Origin: an uncultured Saprospiraceae bacterium
Lineage (GTDB): Bacteria > Bacteroidota > Bacteroidia > Chitinophagales > Saprospiraceae
Assembly: GCA_937973565.1 (NCBI GenBank)
Contig: CALJKQ010000007.1
Location: 1 to 35,792 of the forward strand
Direction of reading: 5' to 3'
Length of the DNA stretch: 35,792 nt
In this document: piece after piece, positions 21,708 through 31,098 of the stretch
Numbering within the stretch: the stretch's first letter is position 1
Layout of the letters: every line of letters begins with the position of its first letter
Translations under genes and position numbers: made by a program
The notes under the pieces: generated by a model
Database searches by the model: none
Told to the model about the DNA's origin: nothing
Seen by the model: only the letters and a program-made list of their open reading frames with translations

Positions 21708-24700
21708 TTATTGCGTGGGGTTTAGTGAAATTTTTAATGGCATTCTGATCGTCACCCGCGTGCCTTTATCTACTTTGTCGGGATACAAATCAACGATGTC
21801 CACATCAATATCGCTCCGATCAAATTCCCGGATAGCATTGATCCTTTCCCGAATAATTTTTATGCCCAGAGATTGCTTTTTAAGGTGATTTTTTTTCTTT
21901 TGCAATGCCATTTCCCTGCCAATGCCGTCATCTTCTACCCGGCATATCAACAGTTTGCCTTCCGCCCTCCAGGTAATTTTCAGGTAGCCTTTGGTATCCT
22001 TATTTTTAAGCCCGTGCTCTATGGCATTTTCTACAAATGGCTGGACAATGTTGGAAGGAATTTGTACTGTGTTGTCCAAATTATCATCAATAGAGATAGA
22101 ATATTCAAAGTGTTCTCCCGATCTGAGCGACTCCAATGACAAATAAAGTTGCAATAATTCTATTTCTTCGAAAAGCCCGATAAACTGTTTTTTGGATGCT
22201 TCCAGGTAACCCCTTATTAACCTTGAGAATTTGCTTAGGTATTCATTGGCCTTCACTTCCTCGTTGGTAAAAATGTAGTTCTGGATCGCATTGAGAGAGT
22301 TGAATATAAAATGACTGTTTAGCTGCGATTGCAGGCTTTCCAGCTTGATTTCTGCCATCTTTTTCTGCAGCGCCAGTTCTCTTTCATTGGCCATCAATTT
22401 GCGTTTATTCCAGACATAAAAGAGCAGGAAGGGAATGAATGCTAAAAATGTAGCCAGACTCAATCGAAACCAAAGGGTATTGTAAAACACCGGATGGATT
22501 TTAAAACTAAATGCCACCTCATTTTTGGATGCCACACCGTCCAGGTTGAAAGCCTTGGCATGAAATTTATAGTTTCCGGGCGCAAGGTTGTTTAGCTGTA
22601 TGGTTCTTTCATTGGTGGCCATTTTGGTGGGCGTTTCTGTGCCTTTTAAGATGTAATAATAGGTGTTCTCCCCAAGGCTTTCATACGAAAAATTGGTCAG
22701 CTGAATGGTTACAGAATTTTCAAAGTGACTCAGATCGTAGTGGGTTTGAAATGTTGTTTTTTTACCATTGATCCATATACCGGATATCTCCAGTTCAGGA
22801 ATACAGATCTTGTCCATTGTAAGATCTTTCATGATCGTTAACCCTTCAGAAGAGCCAATAAACACAGAATCTTTCTTGCAAAACACCGTATTTATATCCT
22901 TGGGATGGATGCCGTCTGCATAAGTGAATTTCTTGAATACTACCCGGTTTTGGTTATCGCGTGTGGCCTTCCAGAGACCATTGCTGGAGGCGATCCAGAT
23001 ACTTTGATCAAAAGTATTGTAAAATAGTTTATTTATTATGTGGTTGTTGAACAAAGCATATACATTCATTTCACCCGTTTTGGGTTCAATGCTTATCAGT
23101 CCCTTTTCATCACTGCTGAGCCAAACCAAGCCATTTTGATCTTGCACCATGGAACGGATAAAACCATTTATTTTTTCATCGTACCATTTGTCCTGCATTT
23201 TCTTGTTGGAATAAGTATATATGCCATTTGTTGTTCCTAACAATATCTGGCCATCCTGTAATCTTAGGATGGAATATATACACTCTTTGGGGCTTTGAAT
23301 ATCGGTAACCAATATCTCTCCTTTTCGAGTCTTAGCCTCTAACAACGAAAGACAACCTCCGAATAAGAAGGTCGTGTCATTCAATCGGAATACTTGTTTG
23401 GAAGAGTAATATCCTTTATTGCCAGATCTTATATGATTGGACTTGGGTATCACGTAAGGCCTGGAAAAATACCAGTTGCCCAACCGGATTAAATCTGTAA
23501 ATGGTTTGATTTTATCGTTGCCCTTTACTGTAAGGGGAGACTTTGAATAAAAGGAAAAATTACCGGTAATGATTTGTCCGTATTTATCTTCCTCCAGGTT
23601 GTACAAGTGAGCAGCCATGTGCCAACTGATCTTTTCCGGTTTTCCGTCTTTTTTCAACAGAAAGTATGGAAAGTTGTCGTTTATCAGGTACAAACCATTT
23701 TTTTCCAGCCAACCCATGTGGGTTATTTTTGGGGTTGTCATTGCATCCTGGGTCTGGTAATATTGTCTGCTTTTAAATGATTTTCGGGGAATAAAAAAGA
23801 TGCCACTATAAGTGGAACTGATCCACCAATTACCCTCCCGGTCTACTACCAGATTGGTGCCTTCTCCCGGCATTACTGGCAGTGGTATTGCTTCCCGCAC
23901 ACCAAATACAGATATCTTGCTGAATACACCCGAAAGAGCATCATGTGTCACCAGCCATCCGTCATCAAAGCCTATAATCTCTTCTCCTTTTAACTCATGG
24001 GCAGAAAAAAGTTTGTAAACCCGGTCTTTTTCGACCATATACACATATTTCTGTGTAGTAAAACAGTACCGGTCTTTACCAAAATATCGGGGGTGATAAA
24101 AGTTGTGATTATCACTTGAATGGGTTTCTCCTTTTTCAAACAAAGCGAGTGTATCGTATGAAAGTGTTGTTTTGTCAAACAGAAATACACCTTTGTTGTA
24201 GGTGACAATGCTTATGTTATTCTTATTTTCCTTTACCAGCATTACCAAATCCCGGGCATCTACCGGCAGGTCATATCGTTCTTTTGTTCCATATTTATAA
24301 ATGGTGAGATTCTGCGATGGATCCCTCTTTTTATGGGTTAAAAAGTATCCACTCCCCGGGTAGTATAAAGGTGACCATTCTTTGCTGGAAGGGCTCCCTG
24401 GCGGGTCAACCCAAATAAGGGAGTCTTTATAGATAAACTTTTTTCGCTGGTCTTTGGTATCTAACCACATTCTCCCGTAATCATCGGGAAAACAATTGTA
24501 GATGTCTTTAATTTTAAAATTGAGCTTTTCTGAAATACTCTCAAATTCATACCCGTTGTATCTGACAATGCCTTTATCGGTAGATACCCAAATCCTGCCG
24601 TCAGCATCATCTATGAGCCGATAACAATTGTTGGATGGTAGTCCATCTTTGGTGGTAAAGTGCCGGATCGGAATCTCCTGACCTGTGGTAGTTTCAAAAA

Positions 24701-24770
24701 TCAGCATCAACCCCATAACAAGTAGCCAATTGGGGAGGCTGATGCCTGATATTTGATGAATGGAATTCAA
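21708..24770 (-). CDS. LytS-type sensor histidine kinase with periplasmic propeller domain
   Basis: A 1020-residue membrane sensor. A signal-like N-terminal hydrophobic stretch (about 13-30) is followed by a long periplasmic region of two-component-regulator propeller repeats (about 35-650; opening motif HFTTKDGLPSNNCYRLIDD with further RIWVSTDKG-type blades). Next are a Y_Y_Y-type domain (about 690-750), one transmembrane helix (about 765-785), a coiled coil (LALQKKMAEIKLESLQSQL), and a His_kinase/HATPase_c unit. H820 in SHFIFNSLNAIQNYI is the phosphorylated His; VQPFVENAIEHGLKNK and VEDDGIGR are the ATP-binding N and G boxes. In Bacteroidota such propeller kinases sense extracellular ligands. 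It starts 12 bases after hpt and is followed by its regulator. Confidence 0.93.
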   Translation of the reverse strand: MNSIHQISGISLPNWLLVMGLMLIFETTTGQEIPIRHFTTKDGLPSNNCYRLIDDADGRIWVSTDKGIVRYNGYEFESISEKLNFKIKDIYNCFPDDYGRMWLDTKDQRKKFIYKDSLIWVDPPGSPSSKEWSPLYYPGSGYFLTHKKRDPSQNLTIYKYGTKERYDLPVDARDLVMLVKENKNNISIVTYNKGVFLFDKTTLSYDTLALFEKGETHSSDNHNFYHPRYFGKDRYCFTTQKYVYMVEKDRVYKLFSAHELKGEEIIGFDDGWLVTHDALSGVFSKISVFGVREAIPLPVMPGEGTNLVVDREGNWWISSTYSGIFFIPRKSFKSRQYYQTQDAMTTPKITHMGWLEKNGLYLINDNFPYFLLKKDGKPEKISWHMAAHLYNLEEDKYGQIITGNFSFYSKSPLTVKGNDKIKPFTDLIRLGNWYFSRPYVIPKSNHIRSGNKGYYSSKQVFRLNDTTFLFGGCLSLLEAKTRKGEILVTDIQSPKECIYSILRLQDGQILLGTTNGIYTYSNKKMQDKWYDEKINGFIRSMVQDQNGLVWLSSDEKGLISIEPKTGEMNVYALFNNHIINKLFYNTFDQSIWIASSNGLWKATRDNQNRVVFKKFTYADGIHPKDINTVFCKKDSVFIGSSEGLTIMKDLTMDKICIPELEISGIWINGKKTTFQTHYDLSHFENSVTIQLTNFSYESLGENTYYYILKGTETPTKMATNERTIQLNNLAPGNYKFHAKAFNLDGVASKNEVAFSFKIHPVFYNTLWFRLSLATFLAFIPFLLFYVWNKRKLMANERELALQKKMAEIKLESLQSQLNSHFIFNSLNAIQNYIFTNEEVKANEYLSKFSRLIRGYLEASKKQFIGLFEEIELLQLYLSLESLRSGEHFEYSISIDDNLDNTVQIPSNIVQPFVENAIEHGLKNKDTKGYLKITWRAEGKLLICRVEDDGIGREMALQKKKNHLKKQSLGIKIIRERINAIREFDRSDIDVDIVDLYPDKVDKGTRVTIRMPLKISLNPTQ

Positions 24771-24782
24771 ACCCTACCTTAA

Positions 24783-25334
24783 TTAAACTTCTGAAGGATT
24801 GAGGATATAAATGGCATCGAGATTCCTTGCCTCTTCATTATAGTCCAGGCCATAGCCAATCACAAATAAATCGGGGATAGAAAAGCCAAGGAAACGGGCG
24901 CTCACTTCGTGCTGCAATTTGGATGGCTTGAGTAAAAGGGAGGCTATCTCCACAGAGCGTACACCAATGGACTCCAGGTACTGAGTGAAAACATGAAGGG
25001 TTTGTCCGGTATCTATGATATCCTCGATTATCAATATGTCCTTATCAGCCAGGTCTTTGATGGCATCGCGGTTGAATTCTATTTTGCCCGTACTTTCCAT
25101 GTCTTCATAGGAACTCACTTTGATGAACCTCGTAAGCCCGGGTTGCTCAAAATGACGCATCAGGTCGGCTGCAAAAACAAAGGCGCCATTGAGCAGTACC
25201 AGGAAAATAGGCTGCCTGCCTGCATAGTGTTTTTTTACTTCCTCTGCCAGCTCAGCAATGCGCTCAGCAATTTCATCTTTTGACAGGTAAAGTACAAAAG
25301 ATTGACCGTTGACTTGAATGGTGGACAGACTCAT
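24783..25334 (-). CDS. hpt: Hypoxanthine phosphoribosyltransferase
   Basis: A 183-residue purine salvage enzyme that joins hypoxanthine (or guanine) to PRPP. It shows the PRPP-binding motif DILIIEDIIDTGQTL with the acidic pair E104-D105 and loop to T112, the flexible-loop motif SSYEDMESTG (about residues 74-83), and the C-terminal base-binding segment FVIGYGLDYNEEARNL. The start codon overlaps the stop of the M28 peptidase gene (4-base overlap), and the kinase gene follows 12 bases later, so it sits in the middle of the minus-strand operon. Length is normal. Confidence 0.95.
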   Translation of the reverse strand: MSLSTIQVNGQSFVLYLSKDEIAERIAELAEEVKKHYAGRQPIFLVLLNGAFVFAADLMRHFEQPGLTRFIKVSSYEDMESTGKIEFNRDAIKDLADKDILIIEDIIDTGQTLHVFTQYLESIGVRSVEIASLLLKPSKLQHEVSARFLGFSIPDLFVIGYGLDYNEEARNLDAIYILNPSEV

Positions 25335-26728
25335 GGTTGCAAACCGTATTGATCTATTAAATAAATGAGACTGGTCATGGCAGCAGCCCCCAGCCTTAAT
25401 TCCCTTGGGTGTACATTTTCAAAGACATCCCTGGATGTGTGGTGAAAATCAAAATAACGCTGTGAATCAGGCCTGAGTCCTATCATAAGGCCTTTCAGTG
25501 GTTTTAAAGGTCCGATGTCTGCGCCTGATCCTCCGGTTTCAAATTGTAGTCCGTAACTCTCCAGCAGGGGTAACATCTTTTGACTCACCACCCGGTAATA
25601 TTTTTTCAGTACAGAGGTATCCGCATCAAATGAAAAACCCCTCGGGCTGAAGCCACCGGCATCGCTTTCCAGGGCTGCCAGATGAAAGCGCCCCTCCTGT
25701 TTTGCTTTTTCTGCATAAGCCGTACCGCCTGCCAGTCCATTTTCCTCATTGGCAAACAAAACACAACGGATTGTATATCGCGGTTTGTAACCTATGCCAA
25801 TAAGTGTATTCAATACTTCCATGGATTGAACACAGCCGGAACCGTCATCGTGGGCACCTTCACCCACATCCCATGAGTCCAGGTGTCCGCCAACCAAAAG
25901 AATTGTGTCCGGCGAAATACTGCCTTTGATTTCGCCAATTACATTGGCACAAGGTGCTTCACCCTCCATAAAACTGGTATTGCGGATGTATACTTCACCC
26001 TTATTCTTTTTCAATTCCTGAGAGAGCCACACTGCATCGGCGGTTGAAATGGCGAGGGCTGGAATCTTACCCATGCCATCTTTATACACCAGGGTGCCGG
26101 TATGCGGAAAACTATCAATGCCCATACCCATGGATCGCACCAACACAGCCACTGCACCGTGCTCTGCTGCTTTCGAGGCACCGTATACGCGCTGATCAAC
26201 GGCACCCCCATAAGCAGAAAATGTACGGATCGCTCCCTCATCCATGGGGCGGTTGTAAAACACTATTTTGCCTTTGACGGCTGCTCCCAGTTTTTCAACT
26301 TCGTCTAGACTTTGTACCTCAATTACGCCGGCTTTGATTCCTTCTTTACCTGTGCCAATAGAATTGCCCAGGGCAAATGCAGACAACCGACGAACGAAAC
26401 CGTCCGTAGCGTAATATTTTGCGATTTCTTTTTCACCCCTTTGCCATTTTTTGGCCATGGTTTGTTGTGTGGTTACCATTACGCCGGGAATGGTTGCCAG
26501 TTGACTGCCGGTTATTTCCGCCGCCTTGTTGTAAACCTCATGGCCAGCTAAACGGGGACCTGCATTTTTACACAATACTTTCAACCAGTCATAACAACGG
26601 CCATTTTTAAGACTGTATTCGTGAATTTTTCGAATCATCACAGCATGGTCATCAGCAGTAGTCTGACCCCGGAGTGACAAATGGAGTGATAGCAGTCCAA
26701 GAATGGAAAGTATTGTTTTTAAGCTCAT
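25331..26728 (-). CDS. M28-family metallopeptidase (carboxypeptidase Q/aminopeptidase type)
   Basis: A 465-residue exported peptidase. Residues 1-21 are a signal peptide (ending SLRGQ). A PA-type insert lies at about 130-250. The M28 core is at about 260-465 with two-zinc ligands readable as H282 (GGHLDSWD), D294 (AHDDGSG), E328-E329 (ANEENG), D356 (ESDAGG) and H430 (FHHTSRD). The catalytic base is expected at the EE pair. The closest named relative by pattern is plasma glutamate carboxypeptidase/carboxypeptidase Q. It likely trims peptides in the periplasm or outside the cell. The start codon overlaps the nitroreductase stop by 4 bases, and its own stop overlaps hpt. Confidence 0.92.
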   Translation of the reverse strand: MSLKTILSILGLLSLHLSLRGQTTADDHAVMIRKIHEYSLKNGRCYDWLKVLCKNAGPRLAGHEVYNKAAEITGSQLATIPGVMVTTQQTMAKKWQRGEKEIAKYYATDGFVRRLSAFALGNSIGTGKEGIKAGVIEVQSLDEVEKLGAAVKGKIVFYNRPMDEGAIRTFSAYGGAVDQRVYGASKAAEHGAVAVLVRSMGMGIDSFPHTGTLVYKDGMGKIPALAISTADAVWLSQELKKNKGEVYIRNTSFMEGEAPCANVIGEIKGSISPDTILLVGGHLDSWDVGEGAHDDGSGCVQSMEVLNTLIGIGYKPRYTIRCVLFANEENGLAGGTAYAEKAKQEGRFHLAALESDAGGFSPRGFSFDADTSVLKKYYRVVSQKMLPLLESYGLQFETGGSGADIGPLKPLKGLMIGLRPDSQRYFDFHHTSRDVFENVHPRELRLGAAAMTSLIYLIDQYGLQP

Positions 26729-27294
26729 CTCCAGGTGGTTTTGGTGGCTATGTCATCACGTTGACCGGGTACATCCATCTTATCGCTATAGCCCATGTAG
26801 AATAAACCCAGACAGCGCTGGCCATCTTCTAGTTCCAGATAGGCATCAGCTTTCAAAATCAGACCCGGTGTGGCCCAGAAACTTCCAATGCCTTCGGCGG
26901 TACAGCTCAGCCACATATTTTGTACAGCACAGGATACAGCAGCAATTTCTTCCCATTCAGGGATTACATCTTCTCCCGATCGTTGCATACAAATGGCAAT
27001 GACACAAGCCGACTGCAAGGGCTTTTCACTGATTTTTTTCTGCTGAATTTCGCTGAATTTTTCTTCGGAAACACTGGCTTTGTAAGCGTTCGCCAGGTAT
27101 TGGCTCAGGTCTTGCCGGCTGGCTTCGCTTTCAAAGACCACAAAGCGCCAGGGCTGTGTTTTTTTGTGCGTAGGTGCCCAATTGGCAGCCTCAAGAATGG
27201 ATTCAATTACTGCGTGGGGAATGGGTTTTGGCAGGTACGCTGCCGGGAAAATCGACCTTCTGTTGCGAATGACTTCCCTGATATCCTGGTTCAT
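26725..27294 (-). CDS. Nitroreductase-family flavoprotein
   Basis: A 189-residue protein from ATG 27294; an upstream frame extension to 27339 adds only 15 non-conserved residues. NRRSIFPAAYLPKPIP at the N-terminus carries the phosphate-binding RRS of FMN-dependent nitroreductases. EAANWAPTHKKTQPWRFVVF is the second hallmark and GIGSFWATPG the third. These enzymes reduce nitro compounds, quinones or flavins with NAD(P)H; the natural substrate is unknown. It is the first gene of the minus-strand operon and overlaps the next by 4 bases. Confidence 0.92.
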   Translation of the reverse strand: MNQDIREVIRNRRSIFPAAYLPKPIPHAVIESILEAANWAPTHKKTQPWRFVVFESEASRQDLSQYLANAYKASVSEEKFSEIQQKKISEKPLQSACVIAICMQRSGEDVIPEWEEIAAVSCAVQNMWLSCTAEGIGSFWATPGLILKADAYLELEDGQRCLGLFYMGYSDKMDVPGQRDDIATKTTWR

Positions 27295-27305
27295 AGTTTT
27301 TGTTG

Positions 27306-27313
27306 CGAATTTA
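27306..27313 (-). promoter_or_regulatory. Possible -7 element TAAATTCG before the nitroreductase gene
   Basis: On the minus strand TAAATTCG differs from TAnnTTTG at one base and lies 11 bases before the ATG at 27294. A TTTTG box lies 23 bases upstream, slightly further than usual. It would drive the five-gene operon. Confidence 0.3.
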
Positions 27314-27362
27314 ACCAAAAAATCGCTGCCCCGCAGCAAAAACTATGACCGGTGGCTAAGCC

Positions 27363-27992
27363 TTAAAATTTATAGCCTACTGTGCCCAGTACCCTGGAAG
27401 CACTCTGACCAAAAGAGTAGTTTTGACCATCGATGGAAATGTGATCGCCAAAAGCAGTGAGGTTGCCTTCATACGCCAGTTCGAGTCTGAGCTTCCAAAT
27501 ATCAAAACCAAAACCTGCCTGGTAGCCATAGCTTGCATCTCTGAACTTTTGACCATAACTGCCAAAGTTGGTCAGATCTGAAGTCGAGCTGATGTGGATG
27601 TGTGCTACAGGCCCCCCATACAGTCTGAAAATTCCGGCTTTAATACCTGCCATGAGTGGAATATCTAAGTTGTAATATTTTTCACTGAAAATCTTGGTGA
27701 GTACATCGCCTTCGCTGTAATCGGTCAGTGTATAGTTGACCTGGTTGGAGTTAAACAAGGCTGCGGGCTCAACGTACATGCCCAAAAATTTAATCCGGGT
27801 GTACAAACCGAAATGGTGACCGTAAGCTGGCTCGCGAAAATCGATTTTGAATTTATTGCTGCCGGTGTTGACATCGATGCCCTGTGAAATCAAATCCAGC
27901 GAACTGAGTCCACCTTTTAATCCAAATTCTATCTGTGCAGATCCTGCAGTAGTAATAGCAAGCAAAGCGAATAAAATCAATAACTTACGCAT
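27363..27992 (-). CDS. PorT-like outer-membrane beta-barrel protein
   Basis: A 209-residue protein from ATG 27992, chosen because MRKLLILFALLAITTAGSAQ there is a clear signal peptide; the frame continues 36 codons upstream without coding character. The mature part opens with IEFGLKGGLSSLDL and alternates aromatic/glycine beta strands (GHHFGLYTRIKFLGMYVEPAALF, YYNLDIPLMAGIKAGIFRLYGGPVAHIH, YGYQAGFGFDIWKLRLELAYE). It ends in an aromatic residue (VGYKF), as outer-membrane barrels do. This is the small barrel family annotated as PorT in Bacteroidota, but many paralogues exist and no specific role can be assigned. It lies 68 bases upstream of the nitroreductase start on the same strand and is divergent from engB. 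Confidence 0.85.
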   Translation of the reverse strand: MRKLLILFALLAITTAGSAQIEFGLKGGLSSLDLISQGIDVNTGSNKFKIDFREPAYGHHFGLYTRIKFLGMYVEPAALFNSNQVNYTLTDYSEGDVLTKIFSEKYYNLDIPLMAGIKAGIFRLYGGPVAHIHISSTSDLTNFGSYGQKFRDASYGYQAGFGFDIWKLRLELAYEGNLTAFGDHISIDGQNYSFGQSASRVLGTVGYKF

Positions 27993-28146
27993 AATAGAAA
28001 AATTTATATTACTAAAAATAGACGAAGAGACACCCTGTTTTATACAACGTCTGCCGTGCATAATACCCTTCTTAGACGCTTCGATTGGCCGAAAAAACAT
28101 ATTTTTGCCACTCTTTAACCTTTGATTAACGCTGTGATCGAGATTG

Positions 28147-28188
28147 ACAATAATATATTATAGCTAATTGTAATATATCAATTATTGT
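28147..28188. repeat. AT-rich inverted repeat in the divergent promoter region
   Basis: ACAATAATATATTA (28147-28160) pairs with TAATATATCAATTATTGT (28171-28188), with a 4-base bulge in the right arm and a 10-base loop. It lies midway between the divergent barrel gene (27992) and engB (28234), where a regulator shared by both could bind. No clear TAnnTTTG element was found for either gene. Confidence 0.4.
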
Positions 28189-28233
28189 GCCATAGTATTT
28201 AATAAATAAATTGGGACGATTTTCCACCAGAAA

Positions 28234-28830
28234 ATGAAAATAACACACGTTGAGTATATCGGAAGTTATCACCGCGAGGACATCTGTCCTACAGATGGAC
28301 TTCCCGAATTTGCCTTTATAGGGAGATCCAATGTGGGAAAGTCATCTTTGATCAACGCCCTGATCCACCGCAAAGATTTAGCCAGGGTTTCAAAAGAGCC
28401 GGGAAAAACCCAGTCGCTCAATTTCTACAAGGTTGACAGCAAGTGGTACATCGTGGATCTTCCGGGTTATGGTTATGCGCGTACTTCCCATTCCAACCGA
28501 GATAACTGGATCAAGATGATTCAATATTACCTCAAAAACAGAAAAACCCTGGTCACTGCTTTTGTATTACTGGATTCGAGACACAGCCTTCAAAAAAAGG
28601 ACAGAGAATTCATGGAATGGTGTGCGCTCAATGGAGTTCCATTTTGTATTATTTATACGAAATCAGATAAAATGGGACCACAGGCCTTGCAACAAAACCT
28701 CAAGGGCATCGAAGCTGAGATGTTGAAGGATTGGGACAGCATGCCCACCAACTTTATCAGCAGCGCAGAATCAGGTGCCGGAAGAGAAGATATTTTGAGT
28801 TTTATAGGAAAATTAGTAAAAAATTTTTAA
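28234..28830 (+). CDS. engB: Ribosome biogenesis GTPase EngB (YihA/YsxC)
   Basis: A 198-residue GTPase needed for 50S ribosomal subunit assembly. G1/P-loop GRSNVGKSS at residues 30-38, the conserved switch Thr within the KEPGKTQSLNFY region, G3 DLPGYG at 75-80, and G4 TKSDK at 142-146; ISSAESGAG near the C-terminus is the G5 region. Length is normal and no insertion is seen. The acyltransferase gene follows 19 bases later. Confidence 0.96.
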   Translation: MKITHVEYIGSYHREDICPTDGLPEFAFIGRSNVGKSSLINALIHRKDLARVSKEPGKTQSLNFYKVDSKWYIVDLPGYGYARTSHSNRDNWIKMIQYYLKNRKTLVTAFVLLDSRHSLQKKDREFMEWCALNGVPFCIIYTKSDKMGPQALQQNLKGIEAEMLKDWDSMPTNFISSAESGAGREDILSFIGKLVKNF

Positions 28831-28849
28831 TTTTTGCATTGCTAAGTAT

Positions 28850-30553
28850 ATGACTCCAATTTATCCGCATATCATTCCCAAAATCGAAGACTGGCCCATC
28901 AACCGGTTTGCCAGGGAGCGGAAAGAGTTTGTAGATCAGCTCAACAATTTTGTCTTCGACAGGATTGTTAAAAACACTGCTCAGGGACTTGAAGACACCC
29001 TCGCAAAGACCATTTACCTGGAAAGTCAGCGCATCAAGACCAACCCATGGAAGGTAGATCCTACCGATGATGCAGAGTTTTGGCGCACCATGGCCAACAA
29101 CCTTAGCCAGGCGCTGAAAAGCAGTGATAAAGATGCCCAGCTCAAAGACATGCTTCGTCGCATCGTGCACCGGTACAACGAAGAAATTGTGGGCAATTTC
29201 AATCCCTCTACTTTCCGTTTTGCGAGGAAGTTTTTAACCGCTTTTTTCAAAAGAATCTTCAATCGCTTTAAATCGCCCGGACAAAGCTGGTTTTGGGGCA
29301 GTAAAAAAGACCTGCTCAATAAAATCAAACTCAGGGGCTATGTGGATGAAACACGGGCACTTTTTCAAAAAGGCACGGTTGTCATCGTTCCTACGCATTT
29401 TTCCAACCTCGACTCGATTACCATCGGTTATGCCCTCGATATGGTGGCCGGTATGCCGGCTCTTTCCTATGGTGCCGGACTCAATCTGTTTGAAGTGGAA
29501 ATCGTTGCTTATTTCATCAACCGACTGGGTGCTTACAAGGTCGACAGAAGAAAGAAAAATCCGGTGTACCTGGAATGCCTCACATCGATGGCCTCCTATG
29601 CTTTGTACACAGGTGTACCCAATATATTTTTCCCGGGCGGTACCCGTTCAAGAAGCGGAGCTATGGAAAACAAGCTAAAATACGGCTTGCTGGGATCTGC
29701 CATTGAAGCGCAGAGGCTGCTGTTGGAAAAAGGAAAAACCGGTAAAATTTACATAGTGCCTTTGGTCATTGGCTACAATTTTGTGTTGGAAGCCAAAAGC
29801 CTGATCGAACAGCACCTGCAGTCTATTGGCAAGGAAAAATACCAACGCTCCCGGGAATCCAAAAACATCGGATCCAAATGGAATTACATCAAGTTGTTTT
29901 TTTCCAAGGAATCTGAAATGGTGCTTTCATTTGGTGAGCCCATGGATGTGCTGGGCAATCGCGTAGATATGGAGGGCAACAGCCTGGATAAAAATTGCCA
30001 TGAAGTAAACCTTAGGGAATATTTTTTACTGGAAGGTGAGCTGGAAGAAAATGCCCAGCGCGAATCGGTTTATACCCGCATCCTGGCAGACAGAGTACTC
30101 GACAGCTATTTTCGCAACAATGTAGTGCTTTCTAGTCATCTGGTTGCCTACGTAGCCTTTCGTATGCTGCTGATCCAGAGAAAAGACTTGAGTCTCTTTG
30201 CCATTCTAAGGCTCAATCCGGCAGAATTTTCCATTTCATACGACGATTTCTCTGCGCAGGTGAAGGAACTGGCAGATTGTATGAAAACCATGGAAGCAGA
30301 GGGCAAGCTGAGGTTGTCAGACGAGATCTTTAAACCATTGGATGAGCTGATTGCCCACGGACTCGAAATGTTGGGAGCTTATCACATTGAAAAAGTGCTG
30401 GGTCACGATACCGAAAAACAATGTATTTACAGTCAACACCTGAAACTGCTGCATTTTTATGCCAATCGCCTGGAAGGCTATGAATTTGAAACATTGATAC
30501 CCTGGACAGCCGTCGAAAAATTCAGATACGTTGACAAATTAAAAGAAGAGTAA
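28850..30553 (+). CDS. PlsB/PlsC-type glycerophospholipid acyltransferase
   Basis: A 567-residue protein with a PlsC-like acyltransferase domain at about residues 175-325. The catalytic box is H183-F-S-N-L-D (HX4D). GAYKVDRRKKNPVYLE is the second block, and F261-PGGTRSRSG270 stands where most LPAATs have FPEGTRS, so the usual Glu is Gly. IVPLVIGY is the fourth block. A region of about 170 residues before it and 240 after it makes the protein much longer than a bare PlsC and more like glycerol-3-phosphate acyltransferases. It probably acylates glycerol-3-phosphate or lysophosphatidate at the inner membrane, though no strong transmembrane helix is seen. An exonuclease gene follows 2 bases after the stop. 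Confidence 0.85.
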   Translation: MTPIYPHIIPKIEDWPINRFARERKEFVDQLNNFVFDRIVKNTAQGLEDTLAKTIYLESQRIKTNPWKVDPTDDAEFWRTMANNLSQALKSSDKDAQLKDMLRRIVHRYNEEIVGNFNPSTFRFARKFLTAFFKRIFNRFKSPGQSWFWGSKKDLLNKIKLRGYVDETRALFQKGTVVIVPTHFSNLDSITIGYALDMVAGMPALSYGAGLNLFEVEIVAYFINRLGAYKVDRRKKNPVYLECLTSMASYALYTGVPNIFFPGGTRSRSGAMENKLKYGLLGSAIEAQRLLLEKGKTGKIYIVPLVIGYNFVLEAKSLIEQHLQSIGKEKYQRSRESKNIGSKWNYIKLFFSKESEMVLSFGEPMDVLGNRVDMEGNSLDKNCHEVNLREYFLLEGELEENAQRESVYTRILADRVLDSYFRNNVVLSSHLVAYVAFRMLLIQRKDLSLFAILRLNPAEFSISYDDFSAQVKELADCMKTMEAEGKLRLSDEIFKPLDELIAHGLEMLGAYHIEKVLGHDTEKQCIYSQHLKLLHFYANRLEGYEFETLIPWTAVEKFRYVDKLKEE

Positions 30554-30555
30554 AG

Positions 30556-31098
30556 GTGAATTTTATCATATATGACCTGGAAGCAACCTGTTGGAGAGGC
30601 AGACCCCCTCATGGCGTCAATGAAGTCATAGAAATTGGGGCTTATAAAATCAACCAATTGGGAGAAGTCCTGGGCGAATTCAATAAGTTTATCAAACCCA
30701 CGGTCAATCCTATTCTCTCTGACTTTTGCCGACAACTCACCTCCATTTCTCAAAATGATGTGGACAGAGCCCGTACTTTTCCTATGGTTATCCAGGAATT
30801 TATGGACTGGATCAACATCTATGAGGAGGATTATAAGCTTTGCTCCTGGGGTAAATTCGACGTGCAGCTCCTGAAAAATGACTGCAAACTCCACAAGTTG
30901 GAACACGATTGGCTCGATAAAAACATCAACGTCAAGGGCCAGTATCACGAAATCAAGGGAGAACACAAACTCACCGGACTTAAAAACACCATCAAACACG
31001 AAGGCATGGAGTTTACCGGCATCCACCACCGAGCCATCAGCGATGCCGAAAACCTGGCAAAGATCTTTGTCAAGTACATCGACATGTGGAAGTATTAA
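30556..31098 (+). CDS. DEDDh 3'-5' exonuclease, ERI1/KapD-like
   Basis: A 180-residue exonuclease starting at GTG, preceded by purine-rich sequence that can act as ribosome binding site; the next ATG in frame is at codon 77 or later. The motifs are D7-L-E9-A-T (Exo I), WGKFD102 (Exo II) and H158-RAISD163-AEN (Exo III), all four acidic residues and the His present. YDLEATCW and HHRAISDAENLAKI resemble the ERI1/KapD branch rather than DNA polymerase proofreading subunits. The substrate (RNA or DNA ends) is unknown. It starts 2 bases after the acyltransferase stop, so the two are cotranscribed, with no obvious functional link. Confidence 0.88.
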   Translation: MNFIIYDLEATCWRGRPPHGVNEVIEIGAYKINQLGEVLGEFNKFIKPTVNPILSDFCRQLTSISQNDVDRARTFPMVIQEFMDWINIYEEDYKLCSWGKFDVQLLKNDCKLHKLEHDWLDKNINVKGQYHEIKGEHKLTGLKNTIKHEGMEFTGIHHRAISDAENLAKIFVKYIDMWKY

